Source: Undaria pinnatifida | Lineage: Eukaryota; Sar; Phaeophyceae; Laminariales; Alariaceae | NCBI GenBank assembly: GCA_012845835.1 | Contig: JABAKD010000004.1 | Span: 12,277,022 to 12,341,021, forward strand | DNA: 64,000 bases | Direction: 5' to 3' | Shown here: positions 53,031 to 64,000 of the stretch, piece by piece | Numbering within the stretch: the stretch's first letter is position 1 | Layout: every line of letters begins with the position of its first letter | Notes under the pieces: generated by a model | Told to the model about the DNA's origin: nothing | The model's database searches: none | Seen by the model: the letters and a program-made list of their open reading frames with translations, nothing else | Translations under genes and position numbers: made by a program

Positions 53031-53409
53031 GTACCTTCCGTAATCGATGCAATCCTGGACGTCGTGACGATCGCCTTGAATCAAGGGTGCGGGCATGGAG
53101 AGGAAGCCCGAAACGTCTCTACGAAACATCTCCAGCTTGCTTCACTCGGGGTCTGTAGAGCATGCCGCGCCTTCTCGACCTTGCACGTCCGACTGATATG
53201 GGCTTAGCACGGCACATGTTGCCCGTTAAAAACCTATTGGCGCACCCGGGTATCGACGATGCAACACCCTGTGCGCTGAGCCGCGTGCTGGCCGTAAAGA
53301 TGCTCAGCGCGTCGTGGGACGCGTTGACACTACCAAGGGGGTCTGCCAAGGAGAAGGGCATGAGATTCAGGATATACCTCTGTTCGAGAAGGTGGGGCTA
53401 CATCGGGGA

Positions 53410-54760
53410 TGGCGTGGACTCCAACGTGTTGCCGGTTTCACTCCCAAAGCTCTCCTTCAGAGATCTGTTCATTGAACAAATTGACGACGTTCGGTGGCCG
53501 GCCTCGCTCTTGTCGTTGTTACTCGGGCAACACTCAAACCGCTCGATCGCTGGAGAAACCTGAGCGGTTTCCCTGAAGGAGGTGTAATCGAAGAGATTTT
53601 TCATCAACCGCATGATAAAGTGTGTTGGTCGACATCACTGACATGTGTAACGACGGGTGAAAGCTTTGATCAACCCATCCACGAAGTGGTGTGGTCGGCC
53701 TCACTGCAAGAGCTATATATGGGACTTGACTTTGATCGGGCCATCGACGAAGTAGTTTGGCTAGCTTTCTTGCAAGTGCTATCATTTGGGTATCGGTTTG
53801 ATCGACCATTCAATCAGGTCGCTTGGACGGCCTGCGTACAGGTGGTGCCGTTATGGTTAGGTTTGGTTAGCCCGTTGAACACGTGGAGGGACCTTGTTGC
53901 CTCCAAATACTATCGTTCGGGTATCGCTTCATAGAACATGTGGCTCACGTAGCGTGGCCACCCACCCTGCGAAAACTGTCTTCCAGAGAGTTTTTAAGCA
54001 TCCCGGATGTGGAGTGGAGTGGCCATCATAATTGCAGTCTCTGTTGTTTTGAGGTGTGCCCTCGTGGATGGAGAGATGATAACCAAGCGCTGGAGTGACG
54101 TGGTCGTCCCCCCTGCGACGAACGTGTGACATCTTCGACGAACCAACTGGTTCAGCGGGGTGGCCGACTCAACCAATCACCGAAGCGGCCTGGCAGGAGT
54201 GGTTTTTTGCAAGAGCTATCGTTCGGAAGAGCTAACCATCAGCCAACCGGCGAAGTGGTCTGGCCATCCTCCCTGCGATCGTTCGACGATCGTTACAATC
54301 GCCCTACCGCTGCATAGGCGTGGCTGGTCTTGCTCGAGGAGATCAGGTTTGGGTGTTTGTTTGATCAACCCATCACGGGACTAGCTGGGCCTGCTTCCCT
54401 GAATAAGCTGTCGGTCGAAAGCCGGTCAGCAACATTCTCCCGGTCAGGGTTTGACCAACCCATCGAGGGAGCGGTCCTACAGGCCTTCCTGGAAGAGGTT
54501 TTTTCGGGGGAGCCTTTTGTCAACCCATCGCTCGAGTGGAGCGGCCGGCCCGCTTGAAGAGATTGTCGCTCGGGAACTACTTCAATAAGCGAACCCATGA
54601 AACGGTGTGGCCCGCCAGTCTGCAAGAGCTATCGTTTGGCCGCAGTTTTTTTCCAACTGCTTTTGGGGGTGGAATGGCCTGCCTCGCTGCGAAAGCTCTC
54701 GTTCAGTTTACTTTGGATACATCTAGCCTCGAAACTAATCTGCTAGAAAACCTTGAACTT
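53410..54760 (+). pseudogene. FNIP/leucine-rich-repeat protein pseudogene
   Basis: About 15-18 decayed units of a ~23-residue repeat with consensus F(N/D)QPI..V.WPASLQ.LSFG, a repeat abundant in brown-algal genomes that forms a solenoid. Recognisable units include FIEQIDDVRWPASL (53468), FDQPIHEVVWSASLQEL (53670), FDRAIDEVVWLAFLQVLSFG, FDRPFNQVAWTACVQV, FDQPIEGAV and TVWPASLQELSFG (54606). Units fall in all three frames, and frames shift near 53530, 53880, 54100, 54240 and 54540, with stops between. The reading frame around 53162-53563 may keep the original N-terminus. No intact product is possible in this copy. Confidence 0.82.
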
Positions 54761-54789
54761 CTGGTATGCCAAGGGGAACGAACAATCTG

Positions 54790-57500
54790 ATCGATTTTGT
54801 GTCGGACGATATTTCGGTCTCGTCGTTGCCGTTGATCGTGCGTCGGAGATTGATGCCACTACTGTATACAGCCGTATTCTACCGTAGCACGTTTGGGGCA
54901 ACCTATTACTGATGGGGCTGCGAGACTGATGGGGCTGAAGGACTGATGGGGTTGAAGTGCCCACTCTCGTTGGAATGCCTTTTTTGTCCTTCGGCGTCAT
55001 TGGTTGATTCATTCATTCATTTCTAGGCCATGGGATTGTGCATTCGGTTGCCTTCTCGTTTTAGCTCAGCGTCTTAATTTGGGTGGGATATACGCCTCCT
55101 TGGCTGGAAGGCCCTAGCAAACGTAGCTGAAAGCGTACCATATAGCAAACGTCCGCACTTGTTGTTCTTGCTTGGTGCTCCCCTTTCTGTAAGTGGGTCA
55201 CGAGCCGACATCCCCCTCAACCCGGGCGACCTTTCACGCAAAATACCGTAGGAAAGATGACCATTTGTTCGGGGCAGGTTGTCGACCTGAAACATGAACA
55301 CAGTACGTTATCGTTGTACAGTGCAGAGGTCTCTGTATAGTCTACCTCTATAGTGCCGGTTGAGTAGTGGCGGTTGCCCGCTATGGTGCTGTGAAGTCGT
55401 TTGCCACATGTGAAAAAACCAGTATTAATAGTGTGAGTATATATAGTGGTGTCGGTTGCCGCCATAGTGCCGGTGTTTCCGGCTGGCGCGTGCGGGCCTT
55501 AAACACTGTATGTGAAAACTAGCTTCGCTGAAGCAGCCACGCACACCACGAGGTGAAGAAGAGGTTGGGCTGGAACCGTGATTGTTGTATCGTTGGCAGT
55601 GGACGCCCTAGGTATGGCGTAGCTGTTCACGTCCTGCGTCCCTCACCGAGTCAGAGGAGACGTTTGCATATCCGTGATGTATGGCATTCTAACCCCTGGA
55701 TAGTGCATGTGCCACCCTTGCGAGGCAGCACAATTTTTCAATGTGTTACAAACGTGGTCCTCGGTGCGTTTCGATAACACCACTGCAGGCCTCTGCATCT
55801 GTTGCCTGGATAGACGTACGGGCAAGGGGCGGGGAGGGGGTAGGGAATTGTCGTCGGTGAGCTACAGTATGTTAGTCTCCCTCGAACGTAGATGTTCATG
55901 AACGTTTCGAACTCCAGCAGTATGAACAAATTTAATTTCATCACGCTCCACATACTATCGGTAACGCCTGTCAGAAGTGTCTTGACACATTTCACTACGG
56001 ACGACTTGACCTCCCCTATCCCCGGCGTCCATACTTCTCGGGAGGAACAGCATCAGTCCTATTTCCCTATCTACGCTCTATCGATACGTACAAAGGTGTT
56101 ATTTTAGGCGATATGATATGCATACACGTGTATAGGGTATGATCGTCGTCTTCTTCGATCGAGGAAGTTGATCAATTATGTAAAACCCACATCGTATGGT
56201 TATAGACTATACCAGATACATACTTGAGTGTCACGTTTGGAGGCTTCGCAGCCTCGAAGGGTGTTGCAGTACGAGCTGGGCCAGCCAAGAAACGAACCAT
56301 TTTCCCGATAGATACGACGTGGCTATACCACCACCGTTGTTACGAGTTAGGACTTGATAATTCAAACCGCTGACCCTGACACATTACACAAGCACACCAA
56401 GAATGATATGAACTCTAACCTTTTTTTTTTTCCGACTCGATCTCGACGAGAGATAATATGCTTAAGACACGCATGCTACGATAGAGGTGCACCATTGTTT
56501 TTTCTAATACTACTCCTCGATTTGGGAGCGTAAGACCTCTCCTTCTCCCAAAACCTTCTTGGGGAGAAAAACAAATCTGTTAACTAACTAACTAACTAAC
56601 TATCTAACTAACTAACTAAGGCATGAGACAATCCCATGGCCTAGACACGCAACGAGAACAATGCAAAATAATGCAAAAAAAAAGTACTCAGTATGTTTCT
56701 GCCGATTTAGGGTCTATCCAGACATGATGAGAGAGAGCCCTGTCACCCAGAAAACATTTCAGAAGAAAAAAAAGTGCTGCCTCTATCGTAGCAAGCATGC
56801 GCCGAATAAGATTATCAAACCGACAACTTTTCCGCACTAAAATCACAAAAAAAAATCGTCGTACCCGATCAAGATGAAATTTGGTGTATTAATAGACAAT
56901 CATGCAATGTAATGCTCAACACTCTTGAAGAACATCGACATAAATTTCACTGTCCAAATGGCCATTCATTAAGGTATATTAACAAGAATCGATTCCAGAT
57001 AATAAGTCAAGTGTTTTCGACAAAAATGAAGAAAACGGCATTTCTGCGATGCCCCGCTCAATACTACGGTTTTCGATCTGAAGTAGTAACCTCGTATTTG
57101 AACCACACGTACGTGCAAACAAACTGAAAGTCGCCCTTTTTTTCTTTCTCGTTGAAGACAATTTTTGGTCGCTTCTGAATTTATTTGGATCGTTATTTCG
57201 GTCAAATCTCTCAGACAATAAAAGTAAAAAGCTCAAAAAGGCCGGCTTTCAGTTTGTGCGTTGGCCCATGATCAACTTGGTGTTACAACATCACACTTAA
57301 ATCAGAAGAGCCCGAAACTAATCCTGCCGCAACACGGCCTTTTTCTTGCCACATATATTTTACATTTTTGGACAGGGGGAGGTATTAGACAACCACCCCC
57401 TCCCCAAACATCCACACTAAATCATGTACTTTTGGTAAACAATTTTTAGCTACGCTAATTCCAAGGTACACGAACTGGAGGCTTTCCTGGGCAAAATAAC
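54790..57500. other. stretch without a recognised gene
   Basis: No exon chain or domain found. A short GACTGATGGGG(C/T)TG repeat lies at 54905-54960 and (AACT)n at 56578-56620. A few T- or A-rich tracts are present. Confidence 0.5.
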
Positions 57501-57504
57501 GGGG

Positions 57505-57775
57505 CTGACTGATCCTACAATAGCCCCCCCCTAAACCGGCGACTTTCTTCAACGAACGTTTGATCATCATGGCTGCTCCACTCGAGAAATGATGCTATGA
57601 GGAAAAAGTCTTCATGTATTGCCTTGGTTGCAAAGGACTATCGAACGATAACATCGAGGTGGCAGGGGTCATCGTATTTCCGGAGATATGACCGGTATCA
57701 TAGGAGCTGGTTTCAAAACCGGCGATTTCGTTAAAGAAACGGGTGTTAGGGGGAGATATCATGCCGTAGGACGAC
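57505..57775 (+). repeat. dispersed repeat family C, copy 1
   Basis: Aligned in order with 60955-61235: GATCCTACAATAGCCCCCCC, TTCAACGAACGTTT, AATGATGCTATG, CTTCATGTATTGCCTTGG, GGACTATCGAACGATAACAT and GCGATTTCGTTA. No terminal repeats found. Confidence 0.85.
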
Positions 57776-57829
57776 TGGCTGCAACGGAAAAACGCGGCGA
57801 GACTCTTCCTTCCACCCCTGCCGACGAGC

Positions 57830-58100
57830 ACACCCCGGCGCATAAGCGCACACAACCGACTTATAAGCTCTGCGGAGAGTGCAGCAACACGTCTTTCAAT
57901 CGGCGGGCTTGGCTGGACAGCCACTGCTGCAGTATAAGAAGATCCAAGGCCGTGGTGAAGATCACGCGCGGATTAGCCGATGCGGACAAATTTTCGAGGA
58001 CAGCTCGGCTGTCAACCTCAGGCTGGCACCGGCGTCAGCAGCCGGCGGCCGCAGCCGAAGAGGAAGTGGTCGGAGGAATAATCAATTGAAATTAAGTGTA
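57830..58100 (+). pseudogene. possible coding fragment with Cys-rich motif, frame unclear
   Basis: One frame reads TYKLCGECSNTSFNRRAWLD then SHCC; another, after about 57940, reads YKKIQGRGEDHARISRCGQI then FEDSSAVNLRLAP. Both look protein-like, and the second ends in NNQLKLS, resembling NNNLKLK at about 14215. May be a frameshifted relative of the 14226-14632 locus. Family unknown. Confidence 0.3.
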
Positions 58101-58104
58101 GTGG

Positions 58105-59860
58105 TTCATCCAGGTCCATCTCGGGTGGTCATTTCAAGCTTCATACCAGCAGCTGGTACTTTTCAGATCGTTCAGACTATTCTGTTTTACTTGGACAAAT
58201 AACAGTAACTAGTTGGTGTGTTTTACACGGTCGGTTCTCTGTGAGTACAAACCGGTAAGTGCAACGTCGACGTAGCGCAAAGCTGCGTAAGGAGGTCAGA
58301 GGAGGTGATGTTTGTTTGCGTCCTGGTGTCGGCTATATATGGTTTTGGTTCTGCTTGCGTTAGGACTTCCGTTCAGGTACGTTCTTGCGGGTCAAAACCA
58401 GGCCATACATAGCAACAAGGGCAAATTCGGCATTGCATTGGCATCGACTTGCATTGTTGACTGGCATTGATGATTGAAGTGCACGAAGTTCGGCAACTCA
58501 CTGTCTGCGATTATTACAAACTAGTCAGCTGATATTTTCATGTAAGCTCCAGCTCCACCACTTTCAGCTCATATACCTGCAAAAAAGACCACAGCCTTAT
58601 CTACGGACGGGTTCCCGTTGGCGCTAGCTAGCTGGCATCGCATAAAAAGCACACAATTGCATCGCGCTGAGTCACACGCCAGGCTGCACGTGGTGTACAT
58701 CAAAAAGTATTCAGGCATATTCTTGACCACAAACGATGTGAAACCGATTCAAAACAACCACATCGTCTTAGCTGTACTATACGAAGACCACAAGCGCTCG
58801 TGCAAAGTAACGTTAAAAGCTTGCCAACGCCTGTCAAGAAAAGGGTTTTCAGCGAAAATATATCGAGCGCCCCCCCCCCCCCTCCCCCCCCGCCCCGGCC
58901 TCCCAGCGGGGGGAAGTGGTGTTCAGGGATTCTTTTTTGGGGCCCCCTCGCGCGTAAATACGTAACATGAGTGAGGCATGGCCAATGCACCTCTCTGGCA
59001 GTTACTTGGCTGGTCGAGCCTGTTGTGAAACAATACTTCCGATTCAGAACGCCACAGAGGGAAGCTGGAGTAAAGATGAGTCGTTGAGTGGATGGTGAAC
59101 GCCTGCCTACACACACGCTGGCGGTTGATACGACTTCGTTTGTCGCTTGTTGCCGATTGGCCGCGGCTCATGGTGCCCAGATCACGAATAATCTGCACCA
59201 CCTACCGCACGGGACGATCCGAACAACCCGAGGCTCGTGATCTGCGTTCGTCGTATCGCGGCCACAGGAGGAGAGATATGCGCCCCTCACAGTATCAAAG
59301 CCGCCAAATAGCAGGTATACCAGTGAGGGTCGCGGCTGACGGACGGGCTGTGTGGGGATACGGTCTGGCTGCAAGAGGAATGGTCCGTGCGTCACGCGGG
59401 GAATCTTACTTGATACTATTCCTCAACAGCAACTTCGTACTTGAGCTAAATTACAAGGTTCAATTGTATTGTTCTTGGAATATATCTAGACTAGTACTTT
59501 ACCAGATGAATCTTCGGGCCTCTCGTGTTTTCAACATCATTTTCTTGAAAAGGTATCTTTGTGAGTGTATACCTAGGCCGCGAGCGGAATGCCCCTTCGG
59601 ATCCTTACTACCATAGCGGTAGCGTGTATAGAGCGTGTAAACTACTTTTAAGCACAACAGGTTTTTGACTGCCAGGGGAACTACGCAACATGGTTGTAAT
59701 CTTGTTTACCAGCAATCGTGTACGAGGACACTACGGTATTAATGAGCGACTATTTGACAATTTTACATGACAATTTATTCGTCACTCGTCCCATGCTAGG
59801 GGTGAAGCAGATTCTAAGAATTTTCTGAGCTCCTAACAAGAGGAGTTCAATATACACCAT
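58105..59860. other. stretch without a recognised gene
   Basis: A frame of 174 codons at 59092-59616 has no family motif and no splice context. Poly-C tract at 58870-58893. Confidence 0.45.
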
Positions 59861-59872
59861 CCATCATCATCC

Positions 59873-59904
<32 letters not shown>

Positions 59905-59940
59905 CACCGTCCATCATCATCATCATCCATCATCATCCGG
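59860..59940. repeat. (ATC)n microsatellite
   Basis: CAT/CAC/CCA triplets, interrupted. Confidence 0.93.
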
Positions 59941-60147
59941 AACGTGACTTCGAGGAAATTCGTGCGCGCACCCCGACGAACTATGCGCTACACTGTAGGA
60001 CTGTAGGACTGGAGGACTAGGACTCCAAAAGAAAAAACCGATAGTCCTCGTAAACTTATCATGCTAACCGATAGTCGTACAATGGTTGTGGAGCTCAACC
60101 GGTCTGAAACGTTCGGCCCAAAAAACGTCCAACCCCTACCGGGGTAT

Positions 60148-60870
60148 GAGTCTCGTTCGATAAACTCTCGTTCGATATACTCTCGTTTGATATACTTTCG
60201 TTCGATATACTCGCTCGTTCGATACACTCTCGTTCGATATACTCTCGTTCGATATACTCTCGTTCGATATACTTTCGTTCGATATACTCGCTCGTTCGAT
60301 ATACTCGCTCGTTCGATACACTCTCGTTCGATATATATACTCTCGTTCGATATACTCTCGTTCGATATACTCTCGCTCGATATATATACTCTCGTTCGAT
60401 ATAATCTCGTTCGATATACTCTCGTTCGATATACTCTCGTTCGATATATATACTCTCGTTCGATATACTCTCGTTCGATATACTCTCGTTCGATATACTC
60501 TCGTTCGATATACTCTCGTTCGATATATATACTCTCGTTCGATATACTCTCGTTCGACATACTCTCGTTCGATATACTCTCGTTCGACATACTCTCGTTC
60601 GATATACTCTCGTTCGATATACTCTCGTTCGATATATATACTCTCGTTCGATATACTCTCGTTCGATATACTCTCGTTCGATATATATACTCTCGTTCGA
60701 TATACTCTCGTTCGATATACTCGTTCGTTCGATACACTCTTGTTCGATATATATACTCTCGTTCGATATACTCTCACGTTCGATATACTCGTTCGTTCGA
60801 TACACTCTCGCTCGATACACTCTCGTTCGATATACTCTCACGTTCGATATACTCTTGTTCGATATACTCT
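60148..60870. repeat. 15-nt repeat TCTCGTTCGATATAC, about 45 copies
   Basis: Array with 15-nt and 19-nt (extra ATAT) units and GCTCGTTCG variants. Four long frames across it on both strands are artefacts. Confidence 0.97.
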
Positions 60871-60954
60871 TGTAGTTCTAAATAGTATATACCTACCTAG
60901 GCCATGACCACTCATCGTTGTGCACTGGGCTTGAGAAGTACAGCACCTTAGCGA

Positions 60955-61235
60955 AGAGTGATTCTACGATAGCCCCCCCCCCCCACACACACACCAGAGT
61001 TCTTGTTTAACGAACGTTTCATGGCTGCTCGACACGAGGAATGATGCTGTGGACAACATATCTTCATGTATTTCCTTGGCTGCAAAGGGCTATCGAACGA
61101 TGACATCGAGGTGGTGGCGGTGGCAAGGTGCACCGTATTTCAGGGGATACGGCCTGAACCTGCTTTAGAAACAAACCTGCGATTTCGTTATAGAAAGTTG
61201 GGGCGGCTATCGTAAAATGATCCCGAAACTTCACA
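60955..61235 (+). repeat. dispersed repeat family C, copy 2
   Basis: GATTCTACGATAGCCCCCCC at the left, then AACGAACGTTTCATGGCTGC, CTTCATGTATTTCCTTGGCT, GGGCTATCGAACGATGACAT and GCGATTTCGTTATAGAAA. Same orientation as copy 1. Confidence 0.85.
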
Positions 61236-61239
61236 TGGT

Positions 61240-62220
61240 GGCCAGCGTATCGGCCTGATTGGCAACGTTTCGCAGCGTCCGTGTTGCCGATGATATTCAA
61301 CATAATATCATTACACTTTCCAAGACTCCCTTCCTGACGTTCCCTTGAGTATACACCAGGTAACCGCCAATACTACAGCGTGTACCGTGGCTTCAGCAAT
61401 AATAGCAATCATCGCACCGACACGAGGATCTAAAGCACGGCCAAAAATACGACGACCAGCCCCATCTCGGTTTTGCTCGGTTTTGCTCGGTTCCCCAGAT
61501 TGATGCACGCCCGATAAGGGGGCCGTAGCCCGTGGCATGACCCGACGGGTCTGCCCGGCGGGGGTTGCCACGGTGCTGTGAGGCGCTTTCGCTTAGCGCG
61601 GTGAGATTTAGGAACCCCGTAAACAGGATTCACCCCCCAGCATGAATTACCCCACCCTCTTCGGAGGGGCCCTCATCGAGGCAATGCCGAGGCTGCGCCC
61701 CGTCGAGCTCCAATCTCGACGCTCTCCGGCAGTTCACCACTTCGCCCGGTGAAACGCGGTTGAGTAGCTCTAGCATCGGAGTCATCCCACGGAACTAACG
61801 GTAGGGGTTGAACGTTGCGGGTCATATGGCCTTTCTGACGTTGTTACGTTGCTACCTTGTTACGTTGTTGGGTTGTTTTCAAGTTGTCGTTACCGTCTGA
61901 GTTCCTCAATGGTTTAGCAGTATCGGTTAGTACACAGTATGATAATCTTAGTACTAATACATTTTTTTTTGGACTGGCGCAGAGAACTGTCGGTCGGGTT
62001 GCCCGACCGAATGTCTTCGAAGTGATATTTGTTTGGGGTGATGATGGCTGATGGTTGATTGATGATGGATGATGGATGATGATATTGAGCAACTCACGTT
62101 AGGAGCTCACAAAATTCTGATGCACCCCAAGCGGTGGAAGATTCATCGTCTAAGCTATCGTTCCTGTGCTAGGTGTGTGCAGTAGCCGCAACAGTGACAG
62201 GCACACCCCGCGCTAACCCC
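61240..62220. other. stretch without a recognised gene
   Basis: No exon chain or domain found. A short GATGGATGATG repeat lies at 62058-62080. Confidence 0.5.
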
Positions 62221-62226
62221 GTCGTG

Positions 62227-63080
62227 CTATAGTCGTCCAACGGATGCCAGTTGCGGACGTTTGAGCATGCCGTTTTTAGTACGCACCGCGCAGTAAACTG
62301 GCGTCCTGACGCTCTCGATAATATAGCTCGCACGTATCATGCAGGAGTCATGCAAGAAGCGCTTACTGCACACGTTCATCATGCCGTCCTTAGCCTGTTT
62401 CCTGCTGTGCAACGGTGTTTTGCTGCCCTCGTTGTTAAAGATCGGGTGCATCATGCAGGAGTCATGTGCGAATAGCGGTTGTGGCGGATATCCACGATGA
62501 ATTCCAAGGCATGCTGCTTGCAGTACGCCATGGTTGTTTTCTACCCGGAAATTTTTGTACGCATGTCGAATGCAGAAGTCGTGTGAGCAACATTCGATGT
62601 GGTGGACGTTCATCATCCCTTCTTCGGCATGATACCGGCTGTGAACCTGCGTCTTGAAACCCTTAAAGTTGTAGGTCGGTCGCCTGGAGCAGTCAGTCGT
62701 CATGGCCCGGGAGAAACGCTTGGTGCGGACGTTTAGCATGCCGTCCTCAGCATGTTGCTTGCAGTACGCCGCTTTCTTGCTGCCGTCGAGATTTCTACTG
62801 CTTGAAGTACTTCGCCGCCTTGCTACCCTCGGTTTTTTGTTTTCCGACGGCTAGTTCGAGAAGGCGTCATGTGAGCAATTCGCGTTGCGGATGTTGACCA
62901 TTCTTTCCTCAGCATGTTGCTTGCAGTATACCGGGGTCTTGTTGCTCTCGATATTAAAACGCAGGGGTCAACCAGTCGCGATGCGAGCAACGTTTGCCGT
63001 ACACGTACACCATACCGCCCTCGGTATCTTGCTTGCAGAATGCCACCGTCTTGCTGCCTTTCAGGCTAAGCTCGGGGTGA
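62227..63080 (-). pseudogene. degenerate EsV-1-7 repeat protein
   Basis: Minus-strand repeats of the EsV-1-7 cysteine motif (C-x4-C-x16-C-x2-H pattern with a GSK..xFCxQHAxxGMxNV core). This family is greatly expanded in brown algae, includes the developmental regulator IMMEDIATE UPRIGHT, and is also found in a brown-algal virus. Units seen: GSKTVAFCKQDTEGGMVYVY (63040-62980), SNKTPVYCKQHAEERM (62955-62895), GSKKAAYCKQHAEDGMLNV (62785-62725), then four more to 62227. Units below about 62850 share one open frame; several motif Cys/His are replaced (for example VHSRYH, LHSRKQ), and upstream units are in other frames. Probably a decaying gene; a working variant with fewer sites is possible. Confidence 0.8.
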
Positions 63081-63454
63081 CTTGGCACTGTTGGTAGCGG
63101 CAGCGCCTCGTTTTGGGTACGAGATGACGAGGTAGGAAAACGAAGTACCCCAAGCGGCCAACGAAGGAAAACGAGTGCAGCTCGAACTCTCTGGGCCGGC
63201 GCACGCACAACTACCAGCCGTTGGCCAGGAACCGGCATTGACAACGAAAATATTGGTTTCACAAAGTGAATTGTCGTCATACTGAGTCTCGTAGTTTCTT
63301 GTCCTACGCCTCAGCGTCGCCGATGGATGGTCTCGGCGGTGATCTCGTAGTGAGCCGTAACTTATTTATTTCAAAGGTCCATTTCGCTGTTTCGAGCACA
63401 CCCGAGTTTTTACTCGTACTCGTAAAGACTTTTCTTCTGACATTGACTCAAACG

Positions 63455-63640
63455 GAAAGCTCGAGAGCGCGAGTTAGCAAAATTTCATGAGAATTCGACG
63501 AGCGTTAGAAATGCTGAACCCTTTGCGCGACGATAACGAAGGCACACCGGGGAGTGGACACGGAACGACCCGTTTGATCACGGCTTATCCAGGACCTGGG
63601 AAGTAAAAGTGATTGAAGAAATAAAATAACGACAGTGCCT
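63455..63640 (+). mobile_element. SINE central domain and tail
   Basis: GAGAGCGCGAGTTAGCAAAA, GACGAGCGTTAGAAATGCTG, AACCCTTTGCGCGACGATAA and CACGGCTTATCCAG match 31035-31185. Head absent or too decayed. Confidence 0.82.
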
Positions 63641-64000
63641 ACTGTAGGGGGGTCATTTCTAGGGCTAGGCTTAGGGTTGACCCTATTTTCAGTGGCTTGG
63701 TCACTCGCGCGAGTGTCCCCCCTATTATTTTGCCGTCTTACGCTTTCGTGCTGTTTTGCCGTTGGGGTAGATACGCCGCGCCAACAAAATACCTAGAACG
63801 TCTTGTCTTCATTGAGGTACAGAGTCACTCGGGCGAGTGGCTCAAACTCAGTAGTGAAAGAGGGGCTATCACCGCTTTGCTCCTGTGCTTGGTAGACTTC
63901 ATCCTTCGCAAGGACGCGCGGAATACGGTGTGTCCCGAGGTGTGCTTGGAGAATGTTTGGCAGCAAGATAGACGCTACGTAAATATTGGAATCTTTTTGG
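63641..64000. other. right edge, no feature recognised
   Basis: No coding or repeat signal that I can support. Confidence 0.5.

Noticed and set aside
60061-60885. Open frames of 210-275 codons
   Set aside because: Translation of the 15-nt TCTCGTTCGATATAC satellite.

Overview
The window is nuclear DNA of a brown alga (Phaeophyceae) or a very close stramenopile. The genes are split by GT-AG introns that are much longer than their exons. Non-coding DNA is packed with micro- and minisatellites and dispersed repeats. Two decayed loci carry domains typical of brown algae: EsV-1-7 cysteine repeats and 'WPASLQxLxFG' FNIP-type leucine-rich repeats. All exon boundaries were placed by eye from splice signals, reading phase and family motifs; no alignment program was used.

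Layout. (1) 1-8374, minus strand: five exons of an eIF4A-III (EIF4A3/FAL1-like) DEAD-box RNA helicase, from just before the Q motif to motif Ib. The DEAD box and the C-terminal RecA domain lie beyond the left edge, and the first exon was not found. (2) 8375-17691: mostly non-coding, with simple repeats, a degraded zinc-binding locus (14226-14632) and the last two exons of a small Cys-containing protein (15664-16210). (3) 17692-48891, plus strand: one 31-kb gene, reconstructed as 19 exons with consistent phases (4167 nt, 1388 residues). It encodes a membrane-anchored CocE/NonD-type (X-Pro dipeptidyl-peptidase, S15-like) serine hydrolase with a complete triad (Ser278, Asp613, His640) and the C-terminal jelly-roll domain. 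(4) 48892-53400: no gene recognised; holds a tRNA-derived SINE and a strong 165-nt hairpin. (5) 53410-54760: frameshifted FNIP/LRR pseudogene, plus strand. (6) 54790-62220: dispersed repeats and satellites. (7) 62227-63080: degenerate EsV-1-7 repeat locus, minus strand. (8) 63455-63640: SINE tail.

The most unusual signal lies inside the introns. In both multi-exon genes, introns carry decayed partial copies of the neighbouring exon end together with its splice site, often several in tandem. Copies follow 3' exon ends (downstream intron) or precede 5' exon ends (upstream intron), for at least four EIF4A3 exons and about eight hydrolase exons. One copy of the catalytic exon has lost the nucleophile serine and its donor site. 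The introns therefore seem to have grown, at least partly, by repeated local duplication of splice junctions, with satellites expanding between the copies. I know of no described system that fits this pattern.

The two main genes are divergently placed and have unrelated roles (exon-junction-complex helicase; membrane-bound hydrolase), so no shared pathway is implied.
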